From: Nocardioides guangzhouensis | GTDB lineage: Bacteria; Actinomycetota; Actinomycetes; Propionibacteriales; Nocardioidaceae | NCBI RefSeq assembly: GCF_004519545.1 | Contig: NZ_SDKM01000004.1 | Location: 62,001 to 126,000 of the forward strand | DNA: 64,000 nt | Direction of reading: 5' to 3' | Shown: piece by piece, positions 18,134 to 26,294 of the stretch | Layout of the letters: every line of letters begins with the position of its first letter | Position numbering within the stretch: position 1 is the stretch's first letter | Program-made: the position numbers and the translations under genes | Notes under the pieces: generated by a model | Told to the model about the DNA's origin: nothing | The model's database searches: none | Seen by the model: only the letters and a program-made list of their open reading frames with translations

Positions 18134-18863
18134 CTGCATCACCTTCTGTGTCCCGTGGCCGAAGACCACGCGTGTCCGGTCGTGCCCTTGTCTGCACGGC
18201 GCGCTGCGCCAACGCCGAGAGTAGTTCAAGGATCAACGCGATCGCCGCAACAATAACGGCGCCCGCCAGACCCCTCGGGTAGTCGCCGTTGAAGAAACCG
18301 GCCGTGATCACGTTGCCCAACCCCGGTCCGGCGACCAGCGCCGCGATGGTGGCGGTCGCCCAGACCTGCACCAGGGCCAGCCGCAGCCCGGCCACCACCA
18401 GCGGCGACGCGAGCGGCAGCTCGACCCGGAAGAACTTCTGGCTGCCGCGCATCCCCATGCCGTCGGCGGCCTCGCGCACGTCGCGGGGCGTCTGGTCGAC
18501 GCCGACGTAGGCGTTGGTGACGATCGGCGGCAGCGCGAACAGCGCCAGCGCGATCAGGGTGGCCAACCCGGCCCGGCCGAACGGACCGAACGTGTCGGTG
18601 CCGACCGGCTCCCAGAGCACCAGCAGCGCGAGCACCGCGAACGTCGGGATCGCGCGGCCGACGCCGGAGATGTTGATGGCCAGGAAACCGCCGCGGCCGA
18701 GGTGCCCGAGCCAGAGCGCGATCGGCAGGCCGATCACCATGGCGATCAGGAGAGCGGTCGTGGTGAGCAGCAGCTGCTCGACGGCGAGGTCGACCAGCCC
18801 GCCGTCACCGGTCCAGTTGCCGGAGTCGGTGAGGTAGGCCCAGGTGTCGGCGAAGAGGTTCAT
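18060..18863 (-). CDS. osmoprotectant ABC transporter permease
   Basis: The 267-residue permease has the BPD_transp_1 fold with about six membrane helices and the EAA loop around AADGMGMRGSQKFFRVELP. It is paired with a second permease gene by ATGA overlap and overlaps the binding-protein gene by 74 bp at the other end, which is unusually long. The C-terminal tail of about 35 residues (from ARPDTRGLRP) is hydrophilic and falls in the overlap, so it may be an extension without function. OpuC-type systems use two different permeases, as here. Confidence 0.87.
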   Translation of the reverse strand: MNLFADTWAYLTDSGNWTGDGGLVDLAVEQLLLTTTALLIAMVIGLPIALWLGHLGRGGFLAINISGVGRAIPTFAVLALLVLWEPVGTDTFGPFGRAGLATLIALALFALPPIVTNAYVGVDQTPRDVREAADGMGMRGSQKFFRVELPLASPLVVAGLRLALVQVWATATIAALVAGPGLGNVITAGFFNGDYPRGLAGAVIVAAIALILELLSALAQRAVQTRARPDTRGLRPRDTEGDADEGSTDPGSGPGLGAGDGRRVLRQ

Positions 18864-19609
18864 CCGCGGCTCCTGACGCCCCAGGTCCAGGGCGTCAGGC
18901 CCTTCTGGACACCGAGCAGCAGCAGGTCGAGGAGGACCGCGATCGCCACGCAGATCAGGCTGGCCGCCATCACCTGCGCCCGGAACTCGGTGCGGACGCC
19001 GTTGTAGAGGAGGTTGCCGAGACCGCCGTACGCCACCAGGGCACCGACGGTGGTCAGGGCGACCGTGGACACCGTCGCGATCCGCAGCCCGGCCATGATC
19101 ACCGGCAGCGCCAGCGGCAGCTCGATCCGCCACAGGAGCCGGCGCGGGGAGTAGCCGAGGCCGGTGGCCGACTCGACCACGTCGTCCGGCACCCCGCGCA
19201 GCCCCTCGGTGGTGTTGCGGACGAGGATCGTCAGCGAGTACAGCGCGAGCCCGATGATCACCGTGGTCCGGCTGAGCCCGGTGAACGGCACGATCAGCGG
19301 GAAGAGCGCCAGCGACGGGATCGTGTAGACGCTGGTGCTCAGCGCCAGCACCACCGCCTCGACCCGCGCGGAGCGCCGCGCCAGCAGCGCCAGCGGCATC
19401 GCGACCAGGAAGCCGAGGACGACGGCGCACACGGTGATGAACAGGTGCTCCCTGGTCGCCGCGATCAGCTCGTCCTGGCGGTCGATGTAGTAGTCCTTGC
19501 AGAACCAGTCGTTGACCAGGGCGCTGTAGCACGTGGGCTGTTCCGCGCTGGCCGACGAGCCTGACGACGCGCTGGCCACGGACACGGCGCCAAGTAGGGT
19601 CACATCCAT
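18860..19609 (-). CDS. osmoprotectant ABC transporter permease
   Basis: The protein is about 249 residues if it starts at ATG 19609. It has an N-terminal extracytoplasmic stretch with CYSALVNDWFCKDYYIDRQ, then about five to six membrane helices and an EAA loop (SATGLGYSPRRLLWRIELP). This matches OpuCB-like permeases of actinobacteria. The start is uncertain: ATG 19609 overlaps, base for base, the ATG of the divergent ATPase gene in the palindrome CCATGG. GTG 19585 is an alternative. Confidence 0.8.
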   Translation of the reverse strand: MDVTLLGAVSVASASSGSSASAEQPTCYSALVNDWFCKDYYIDRQDELIAATREHLFITVCAVVLGFLVAMPLALLARRSARVEAVVLALSTSVYTIPSLALFPLIVPFTGLSRTTVIIGLALYSLTILVRNTTEGLRGVPDDVVESATGLGYSPRRLLWRIELPLALPVIMAGLRIATVSTVALTTVGALVAYGGLGNLLYNGVRTEFRAQVMAASLICVAIAVLLDLLLLGVQKGLTPWTWGVRSRG

Positions 19610-20600
19610 GGACCGTACCGAAGATCCCATGATCAGGCTCGACGGCGTGGGCAAGACGTACGCCGACGGGACGGTCGCGGTCCGCGAGCTCGACCTCGAC
19701 GTGGCCCGGGGCGAGATGGTGTGCCTGGTCGGCCCCTCGGGGTGCGGCAAGTCGACCACGCTCAAGATGGTCAACCGGCTGATCGAGCCGACCACCGGCC
19801 GGATCCTCATCGACGGCAAGGACGTGACCGACGAGAACCCGGTGACGCTCCGGCGCGGCATCGGCTACGTCATCCAGCAGGTCGGCCTCTTCCCGCACCA
19901 GAAGATCGAGACCAACGTGATGACGGTGCCGCTGCTCTACGGCGAGTCGAGGAAGCACGCGCGGGACCGGGCGCACGAGCTGATGCACCTCGTCGGCCTC
20001 GACCCCGCGACGTACGCCGGCCGCTACCCGCACCAGCTCTCGGGCGGCCAGCGCCAGCGGGTCGGCGTGGCCCGGGCACTGGCCGCCAACCCGCCGGTGC
20101 TGCTGATGGACGAGCCGTTCGGCGCGGTCGACCCGGTGATCCGCGGCCGGCTCCAGGAGGAGTTCCTGCGCCTGCAGCGCGAGCTCGAGAAGACCGTCAT
20201 CCTGGTCACCCACGACATCGACGAGGCGGTCCGCATGGGCGACCGGGTGGCGGTGTTCGCCGAGGGCGGCCGGCTCGCGCAGTACGACGTGCCGGCGGCC
20301 GTGCTGGGCGCCCCCGCCGACGACTTCGTGGCGTCGTTCGTCGGTGCCTCGCGCGGTCTGCGCCGGCTCGCGGTCACCCCGATCCGGCGCGAGCACCTCG
20401 AGCCGATGAACGGCGTCACCGCCGGCGAGCTCGGCGGCGTGGTCGACGCGGACGCCACCCTCGAGGACGCGCTGGCGCTGATGATGCGCGAAGACCGGCC
20501 GATGGTCGGGGTCAGGCAGGGCGCCGAGTTCCTCGGCGTGCTCACCCCCAACGGCGTGCACAAGGCGCTGCGCGCCTCCGTCGCCGCCCAGCCCTCCTGA
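19608..20600 (+). CDS. osmoprotectant ABC transporter ATP-binding protein
   Basis: The 330-residue ATPase has Walker A GPSGCGKST, signature LSGGQRQR, and Walker B LLMDEPFGAVD, and a C-terminal CBS-like segment (about residues 245-325). This fits OpuCA/ProV-type subunits that sense ionic strength through CBS domains. It is the only rightward gene of the transporter; the permeases and binding protein are divergent. AGGG lies nine bases before ATG 19608; ATG 19629 (MIRLDGVGKTY) is a reasonable alternative that would free space for promoters. Confidence 0.87.
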   Translation: MDRTEDPMIRLDGVGKTYADGTVAVRELDLDVARGEMVCLVGPSGCGKSTTLKMVNRLIEPTTGRILIDGKDVTDENPVTLRRGIGYVIQQVGLFPHQKIETNVMTVPLLYGESRKHARDRAHELMHLVGLDPATYAGRYPHQLSGGQRQRVGVARALAANPPVLLMDEPFGAVDPVIRGRLQEEFLRLQRELEKTVILVTHDIDEAVRMGDRVAVFAEGGRLAQYDVPAAVLGAPADDFVASFVGASRGLRRLAVTPIRREHLEPMNGVTAGELGGVVDADATLEDALALMMREDRPMVGVRQGAEFLGVLTPNGVHKALRASVAAQPS

Positions 20601-20636
20601 CCCGAACCCCGCCGAGTCGGCACATCCTGTGCCGGG

Positions 20637-21305
20637 TCAGCGGGCCGGGTGGGCGGGCAGCGCCTCCATCGCGTCCGCGACCAGGCCCTCCCGGACCCCG
20701 CCCTCGTGCCGCAGCCCGTCGACCACCCCGGTCCGGTCGGCCCCGGAGCGGTTCTGGCTGAGCTTGGCCTTGCCCTCGACCTCCTCGACCACGACCTCGA
20801 TCCCGACGATCGCCCGCAGCTGCCCGGCGACGTACGTCTCGGGGGCATCGGTGACCGCCCACGGCTGCTCGCCCCACTGCACCGCGCCGCGCTCGTTGAG
20901 GTCCGCGAGCCTCGTCACGGCGTCCCGCAGCCACGCGGACTCGTGGTGCACGTGCACCCGGCCGCGCAGGTGCACCGCGGAGTAGTTCCAGGTCGGGACC
21001 ACCCGGCCGTGCTCGGTCTTCGTGGCGTACCACCGCGGCGACACGTAGGCCTCCGGCCCCGTGACCACCACGAGCGCGGGGGCACCGTCGTCGCCCGCGA
21101 CCTCCTCGATGGCCTTCCAGTGCGGGTTCGCGCGAGCCGCGTGCAGCACGAGCCGGCTGCCCTCGTCGTCCCACACCACCGGCAGGCGGGTGGCCCACGG
21201 GTAGCCGTCGGCGCCGGTGGTGACGAGCTCGCCGGCACCCACGGCCGCGACCAGGGCCAGCGCCTCCCCGCGGTCGGTCATGGCGTTGAAGCGGGGGACG
21301 TACAC
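20637..21305 (-). CDS. FMN-binding negative transcriptional regulator (PaiB-like)
   Basis: The 222-residue protein matches the FMN_bind_2 / PaiB family, with VYVPRFN at the N terminus and PTWNYSAVHLRG in the middle. PaiB of Bacillus represses sporulation and protease genes, but most family members are flavin-binding proteins of unknown role. The GTG at 21305 has a very good GAGGAG site and the conserved family start (VYVPxFN). It is convergent with the ABC ATPase gene, 36 bp apart. Confidence 0.87.
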   Translation of the reverse strand: MYVPRFNAMTDRGEALALVAAVGAGELVTTGADGYPWATRLPVVWDDEGSRLVLHAARANPHWKAIEEVAGDDGAPALVVVTGPEAYVSPRWYATKTEHGRVVPTWNYSAVHLRGRVHVHHESAWLRDAVTRLADLNERGAVQWGEQPWAVTDAPETYVAGQLRAIVGIEVVVEEVEGKAKLSQNRSGADRTGVVDGLRHEGGVREGLVADAMEALPAHPAR

Positions 21306-21395
21306 GAGTGCTCCTCGGGCCGGACGTGCCGCGACCCGTCGTACGTCGCGACAGGCGACCAAGGTACGACGGGTCGGAGCGGAGGTGCGAGGTGG

Positions 21396-21983
21396 TTACG
21401 CGTGCTTGCGCATCGGCATGTTCGCCGCGTCCTGCCAGGCGGCCAGCTCGGACTTGAGGTCGGCGACCTCCTGCTCGAGCTCGGCCGCGAGGACGATCGC
21501 CTCGGCGGCGCGCTGCTCGGCGTCCTCGAGCACCGAGCCCTGCTCGACCAGCCGGGCCTCGGCGTGGTCGGCGCGGCGCGCCTCGGAGCCGACCTTGAGG
21601 GTGATCTCGGCGACCTTGCGGTGCTGCAGCGCGAGCTGGCCCTCGAGCTCGTGGATGAGCTTCTGGCGCTCGGCGATGCGCTCGGTCATGGTCTGGGCGA
21701 ACGCCTCGTTCTCACGCGTCCGCTCCGCGGTCATCTTCTTGTAGGCCTGCGCCTGCTCGGCGCGGTCACGGGCAGCATCGACCCGGGTCTGCATGAGCTC
21801 GGAGTGGGTGATCTTGGTGGCGGCGGCACCGAACAGCACGGCACCGGCGGCAGCGACGGCGGTCAGCAGGAAGGACTGTCCGATCACCGCGCCTGCGACC
21901 AGCAGGGCGGCGACCATGATGAGGGCAACTGCGACCGTCACGCGCATGCTGCGCTGCCGGCGGCGGGCGTTGGGGGAAGCCAT
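21396..21983 (-). CDS. membrane-anchored coiled-coil protein
   Basis: The 195-residue protein has two hydrophobic segments (about residues 15-50) and then a long coiled coil (about 60-185) rich in Glu, Ala, Gln and Lys. No catalytic motif is visible and I do not recognise a named family. A TACCCT hexamer (21990-21995, leftward) with the TANNNT pattern ends six bases before the ATG, and no ribosome site is present, so the mRNA may be leaderless. It is the last gene before the conserved folate genes; a structural or division-related role is only a guess. Confidence 0.7.
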   Translation of the reverse strand: MASPNARRRQRSMRVTVAVALIMVAALLVAGAVIGQSFLLTAVAAAGAVLFGAAATKITHSELMQTRVDAARDRAEQAQAYKKMTAERTRENEAFAQTMTERIAERQKLIHELEGQLALQHRKVAEITLKVGSEARRADHAEARLVEQGSVLEDAEQRAAEAIVLAAELEQEVADLKSELAAWQDAANMPMRKHA

Positions 21984-22091
21984 GCGGTCAGGGTAGGTCC
22001 CCGACCACCCCGTCACCCCCACGACACGCGCACGTCACACGAGTCGACCTCGGTCACTCCCGTCACAACCCTCGGCCCGGGTGCCGGGACC

Positions 22092-22613
22092 TCAGCGAGG
22101 TCGCCGGTCGCCGTTCGAGTCCTCGTCGTCGGAGCGGACCCGACAGGCCCGTTCGAGCAGCAGCGCCATCGCGCAGGTCAGCAGGCCGGCCAGGGCCGCG
22201 ACTCCGGACCGTACCATCCGCTGGTCGGCCAGCTCGGCGCTCATGCCGACCCACGACAGCGCGTAGCCGGCGTACCCGCCGGCGGCGATGGCGCCGACCA
22301 GGGCGCAGGCCTTGGCCAGCACGAGGCGGTTCACCGCACGGTGCGGCTCGAGCCGGTGGCCGTGCACGTGCAGGGTCCGCCAGGTCGCCCAGGCGGTCAG
22401 GCCGAGGATCCCGGCGACCAGGAACAGGGCCAGGACCTGGCCCCAGGTGACCACGGGTGCGGTGGTGTTGCGCCAGGCGGTCAGCGGCCGCAGCAACCAG
22501 CCTCCGACCAGGCCCACCAGCCCCCATCCGATCAGCAGGCCCGGCGTCGTGGGCCGGACCCTGCCGTGCGGCGGCCGGCGCTCGGGCCTGCCCTCCGGGG
22601 GCCCCTCGGTCAC
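22092..22613 (-). CDS. DUF3180 family membrane protein
   Basis: The 173-residue protein has about four membrane helices (near residues 25-45, 60-80, 100-125 and 135-155) and a basic C-terminal tail. It starts with GTG seven bases after the folK stop codon. Its place right behind folK is the same as for DUF3180 proteins in other actinobacteria (Rv3605c by memory). The function is unknown. Confidence 0.82.
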   Translation of the reverse strand: MTEGPPEGRPERRPPHGRVRPTTPGLLIGWGLVGLVGGWLLRPLTAWRNTTAPVVTWGQVLALFLVAGILGLTAWATWRTLHVHGHRLEPHRAVNRLVLAKACALVGAIAAGGYAGYALSWVGMSAELADQRMVRSGVAALAGLLTCAMALLLERACRVRSDDEDSNGDRRPR

Positions 22614-22620
22614 CGCGCTG

Positions 22621-23199
22621 TCACTGGACGTCGAGCGAGAGGTCCTCGCGCTTCTTCATGCCGCTCTGGTCGGCGCTCTCCAGGAGGTCGGCGACAGGAC
22701 CGGCGTCCGGCAGCACGGCGTCGGGCTCGAGGTCGTGCCACGGCTTGAGCACGAAGGCACGCTCGGCCGCACGGGGGTGCGGGAGCCTGAGGAAGTCCTC
22801 GTCGGACCGTCGGTCGCCGACCACGATCAGGTCCACGTCGAGCGTGCGCGGCGCGTTGCGCTCACCGTTGCGCTCGCGGTGGAAGGCGTCCTCGATGGCC
22901 AGCGCGCGGTCCATCAGGGTGGCGGCCGGCAGCGTGGTGTCGATCAGCACGACAGCGTTGAGGAACTGCTTGGCGTCCTCCGGCATGTCCACCGGGTCGG
23001 TCTCGTAGACCGAGGACACCGCCGTCACCCAGACGTCGGGAGTGTCGGCCAGCGCGTCCACCGCCCCCTGCAAGCTCGCCATCCGCTCCCCGAGGTTGGA
23101 TCCCAGCGCCAGCACGGCCCGCCGGATCGGGTGCATCTCTCCGGTCAGCGTGTCGGCGTCGATGATGTGCGGATTGGGGGTCTCGGTCACGGCCCTCAC
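22621..23199 (-). CDS. folK: 2-amino-4-hydroxy-6-hydroxymethyldihydropteridine diphosphokinase
   Basis: The 192-residue kinase transfers pyrophosphate from ATP to the pterin in folate synthesis. The motifs LALGSNLGERM and APRTLDVDLIVVGD (the HPPK signature) are clear. I chose GTG 23199 because it forms a GTGA overlap with the folB stop codon; GTG 23190 is a second option. The N terminus has about 35 residues before the core, longer than in E. coli. It is the third fol gene of the operon folP-folB-folK. Confidence 0.93.
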   Translation of the reverse strand: MRAVTETPNPHIIDADTLTGEMHPIRRAVLALGSNLGERMASLQGAVDALADTPDVWVTAVSSVYETDPVDMPEDAKQFLNAVVLIDTTLPAATLMDRALAIEDAFHRERNGERNAPRTLDVDLIVVGDRRSDEDFLRLPHPRAAERAFVLKPWHDLEPDAVLPDAGPVADLLESADQSGMKKREDLSLDVQ

Positions 23200-23582
23200 G
23201 TCCTTCTTCGGGTGATCGTCAGCGCAACGTCCGAGAACGTCGCGTCGATGGGGGCATCCGGCTTGTGAACGGTCACCCGCGCCCATTCAACACGACCGTC
23301 CAAGAGGCAGACGTCCGCGATGCGCTGGGCCAGGGTCTCGATCAGGTCGACCGGGTCGGTCTCCACGGCGGCTTTCACCGAAGTGACGACACTTCCGTAG
23401 TCGACAGTGTCGCGCAAGTCGTCGGACAACGCCGCCGGACGGGTGTCGAGGCCGAGCACGAGGTCCACCACGAAGGGCTGCCCCTCGCGTCGTTCGAAGT
23501 CGAAGACCCCGTGGTGTCCGTGGCAGACGATGCCGGTCACGGCCATCTCGTCCGGGGTCGGGTCGAGGCTCTGGTCGGTCAT
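23196..23582 (-). CDS. folB: dihydroneopterin aldolase
   Basis: The 128-residue enzyme cleaves dihydroneopterin to the hydroxymethyl pterin and glycolaldehyde. GHHGVFDFERREGQPFVVDL is the conserved family start, with its catalytic Glu, and VTVHKPDAPI near the end carries the catalytic lysine. Its ATG lies one base after the folP stop codon and its stop overlaps folK, so the three genes are tightly coupled. Confidence 0.95.
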   Translation of the reverse strand: MTDQSLDPTPDEMAVTGIVCHGHHGVFDFERREGQPFVVDLVLGLDTRPAALSDDLRDTVDYGSVVTSVKAAVETDPVDLIETLAQRIADVCLLDGRVEWARVTVHKPDAPIDATFSDVALTITRRRT

Positions 23583-23583
23583 C

Positions 23584-24438
23584 TCACTCCTGTCCGGGCC
23601 GCAGGCGGGCCACCACCCGCAGCGCGTCCATGCTGGCACGCACGTCGTGCACCCGGAGACCCCACACCCCGGACTCGGCGAGCAAGGTGGTGACCGCCAC
23701 GTTGGCGTGCTCGCGACCGTCGACGGGCCGCGGACCCGACCCGTCCGCCAGCAGGCTGCCCAGGAACGACTTGCGGCTGGCGCCGACCAGCAGCGGCAGG
23801 CCCAGGCCGGCGATCTCGTCCAGCCCGCGCAGCAGCTCCCAGTTCTGTGCCGCGGTCTTGGCAAAGCCCAGCCCGGGGTCCAGCACGAGGCGCTCCGGGG
23901 CGATCCCGGCGTCGGCGGCGTCCGCCATCCGGTCGGCCAGCTCGGAGCGTACGGCGCCCACGACGCCGCCGGGTCCGTCGTACACGGCGTGCTGCTGCAT
24001 CCGGTCGCTGTGCGCGCGCCAGTGCATCGCGACGTACGTGACGCCGTACGACGCCGCGACGGCCAGGATCCCGGGGTCGGCGAGGCCGCCGGAGACGTCG
24101 TTGACGACCTGAGCCCCGGCCCGGCACGCGGCGTCGGCGACCTCGGCGCGCATCGTGTCGACCGACACGCACGCACCGTCGGCGGCCAGGGCGGCGATCA
24201 CCGGGACCACCCGGTCCAGCTCCTCGGCCAGCAGCGGTCGCGTGGCGCCGGGCCGGGTCGACTCGCCGCCGATGTCGACCAAGTCGGCGCCGTCGGCGAG
24301 CAGCTCGCGGCCGTGCGCGATGGCGGCGTCCGTGGTCGCCCACCGGCCGCCGTCCGAGAACGAGTCGGGCGTGACGTTGACGATGCCCATCAACCGCGGG
24401 CGCGTCCACGGGACAGTGAGGGGATTCACGGGACTCAC
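23584..24438 (-). CDS. folP: dihydropteroate synthase
   Basis: The 284-residue TIM-barrel enzyme joins the pterin pyrophosphate with p-aminobenzoate and is the sulfonamide target. GIVNVTPDSFSDGG and DIGGESTRPGA are diagnostic; GASRKSFLG near residue 220 is the phosphate-binding motif. GTG 24438 has GAGAGG four bases upstream. In related genomes folE is directly upstream; here about 4 kb of other genes lie between. Confidence 0.96.
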   Translation of the reverse strand: MSPVNPLTVPWTRPRLMGIVNVTPDSFSDGGRWATTDAAIAHGRELLADGADLVDIGGESTRPGATRPLLAEELDRVVPVIAALAADGACVSVDTMRAEVADAACRAGAQVVNDVSGGLADPGILAVAASYGVTYVAMHWRAHSDRMQQHAVYDGPGGVVGAVRSELADRMADAADAGIAPERLVLDPGLGFAKTAAQNWELLRGLDEIAGLGLPLLVGASRKSFLGSLLADGSGPRPVDGREHANVAVTTLLAESGVWGLRVHDVRASMDALRVVARLRPGQE

Positions 24439-24523
24439 CGGGCCTCTCAGGACAACTCGTCGCGACGCCTGGTCATTCTCGCCGATGGCGCCGCGCCGCG
24501 TGCGCGCGGACCCGTCGGTCGCG

Positions 24524-26248
24524 TCATGCAGGCCCGGCGAGGACCTCGTCGACGAACCGACCCTCCCGCTCGGGGTCGAAGGTGAAGTCGGAGGTGTAGG
24601 CGGCCGCGGACCACTGGCCGGGCGGGTGCGGCGTGTCGGCCCGACAGACCGCGATGTCGTGGCGGTGGCCGAGCACGGACGAGATCATGTACTCGTTGCG
24701 GGCCGTGTAGGACTCGCTGCTCACCAGGATGGCGTGCCGTGGGCCACCGGTCAGGGCGAGCTGGAACATCCCGCTGCCGGCGAAACCGGCGATCACGGAG
24801 GCCTGGCGGAAGAGCTGCACCTGGTCGGCGAGCGGGTTCTCCTCCGGCACGACGACCTCGAAGCCTCGGGCCCGGAAGAACTCCTCCACGTCGTCGAGGT
24901 TGTGGCACGCCCGCTTGGCCACGCGGCGCGTGCAGAAGACCCGGTCGGGATAGCTGCGGTCCGAGGCGCGCGCGGCCAGGGTCTCGCCGATCGTCGCCCA
25001 GGTCGCCGCGATCTCGGGGTGCAGCTGCGCGGACATGCTGAACATCGGGGTTGCCGTGAACAGCGACTCCACGCGCACGGGATGCTCGGCCATGACGATG
25101 TCCTCCCGTGGGACACCGCCGGCTGCCAGCAGCTCGTACTCCCACTCAGCCAACCTGCGCCCGCGGTTCAGGAACACCAGCGCGCGCAGGTCCGGATGGC
25201 GCTCCTTCGCCTCGCGCCACGCCCACAGCAGGGAGATCTGCTCGGTCATCGCGTGACCGAAGTGCCCGCGGTGCTGGTTGTCGAGGTAGAACCACCGGCC
25301 ACGGAGCCTCGGCGCATCGAGGGACGGCGTCCGCACGAAGTCTGCGGTCCATCCGACCAGGCTCCGGTTCGCGAGCCGGGGCTTGCGGAAGTGCCGATAG
25401 CTGGCCGGCAGCACGATGTCCTCGCGGACCGCGGTCTGCTCCGGGCCGCACACAACGTCGTGGTGGACGCGAAGGGAGACGTCGACGGGGTCGTGCATCG
25501 TCGAGAACGCGTCCAGGACCTCCTTGCTGCTGGCGCGGAGGCGGGCCCGGGAGGTCCACGGCCTGCCGGGGATGGTGGCGAGGACCCGGTCCGGTCCACC
25601 GCGCAGCTCGAGGTACCGCTCCATCTCCTCCTCGCGCACCACCGCCGAGGTGGTGACACCCATCACCGCGACCACCCATCGGCGGCGCACCACGAGCTCG
25701 TCGATCGAGTTCACGAGGGCCGCCAGGTCGCGTTCGGCCCACGGGCGGTCGTCGCGCCCTTCCCGGGGGGTGCGTGGAGGAGGCGGCGGCCCGTCCTGCC
25801 GCAGGCGCTGGAGCTCACCGAGCAGCGCATGGAACGGCCCGCGCCGCTGCGGGAGGCGGGACACGAGCGTGCCGCCCCGACACAGGTGGAGCAGCAGGAC
25901 GGAGAAGCGCCGGTCGTGGGCGCCACGGCGCGACAGGTCGACGACGAGGTCCTGAGGGCCGGTCGCCGCCAGCGCCAGGTGCAGCTCCCGGATCCCGTCG
26001 CGACGGAGCAGGACCGTGACACGAGCCCGCGGCAGGGCCACCCGCAGGACCTCGGCGAAGCCCGGCTCCGCGTCGTCCGAGACGACCGCGACGACCGGGT
26101 CACGCCTCTCTGGCAGCCGACGGGCGACGACTCCGATCAGGCCCTTCCGGTCCGGTCCGGTCGACCACCCGAGCCGGTCCGCCGCCTTTTGGAGTGCCTC
26201 GAGACGAGCGGCACGCTGCTTCGACCGTTTGCTTTCCCGAAATCGCAC
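24524..26248 (-). CDS. GT61-like glycosyltransferase (DUF563 type)
   Basis: The protein is about 574 residues from GTG 26248, which has GGGAG just upstream. The N-terminal 250 residues are very basic with no clear domain. The C-terminal 330 residues resemble GT61/DUF563 proteins: a central region with FYLDNQHRGHFGHAMTEQ, in place of the usual HWxxE motif, and a late GFAGSGMFQLALT, matching the usual G-x-HGA-x-L-x-N segment but without its His. GT61 enzymes add sugars to surface glycans. It is divergent from a GT-like gene at 26295. An upstream-extended frame to 26518 exists but has no homology. Confidence 0.65.
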   Translation of the reverse strand: MRFRESKRSKQRAARLEALQKAADRLGWSTGPDRKGLIGVVARRLPERRDPVVAVVSDDAEPGFAEVLRVALPRARVTVLLRRDGIRELHLALAATGPQDLVVDLSRRGAHDRRFSVLLLHLCRGGTLVSRLPQRRGPFHALLGELQRLRQDGPPPPPRTPREGRDDRPWAERDLAALVNSIDELVVRRRWVVAVMGVTTSAVVREEEMERYLELRGGPDRVLATIPGRPWTSRARLRASSKEVLDAFSTMHDPVDVSLRVHHDVVCGPEQTAVREDIVLPASYRHFRKPRLANRSLVGWTADFVRTPSLDAPRLRGRWFYLDNQHRGHFGHAMTEQISLLWAWREAKERHPDLRALVFLNRGRRLAEWEYELLAAGGVPREDIVMAEHPVRVESLFTATPMFSMSAQLHPEIAATWATIGETLAARASDRSYPDRVFCTRRVAKRACHNLDDVEEFFRARGFEVVVPEENPLADQVQLFRQASVIAGFAGSGMFQLALTGGPRHAILVSSESYTARNEYMISSVLGHRHDIAVCRADTPHPPGQWSAAAYTSDFTFDPEREGRFVDEVLAGPA

Positions 26249-26294
26249 GGTTCTCCCACGTTGCGTCGAGGAGGTCGCTGTCCCCCATCGTCTC

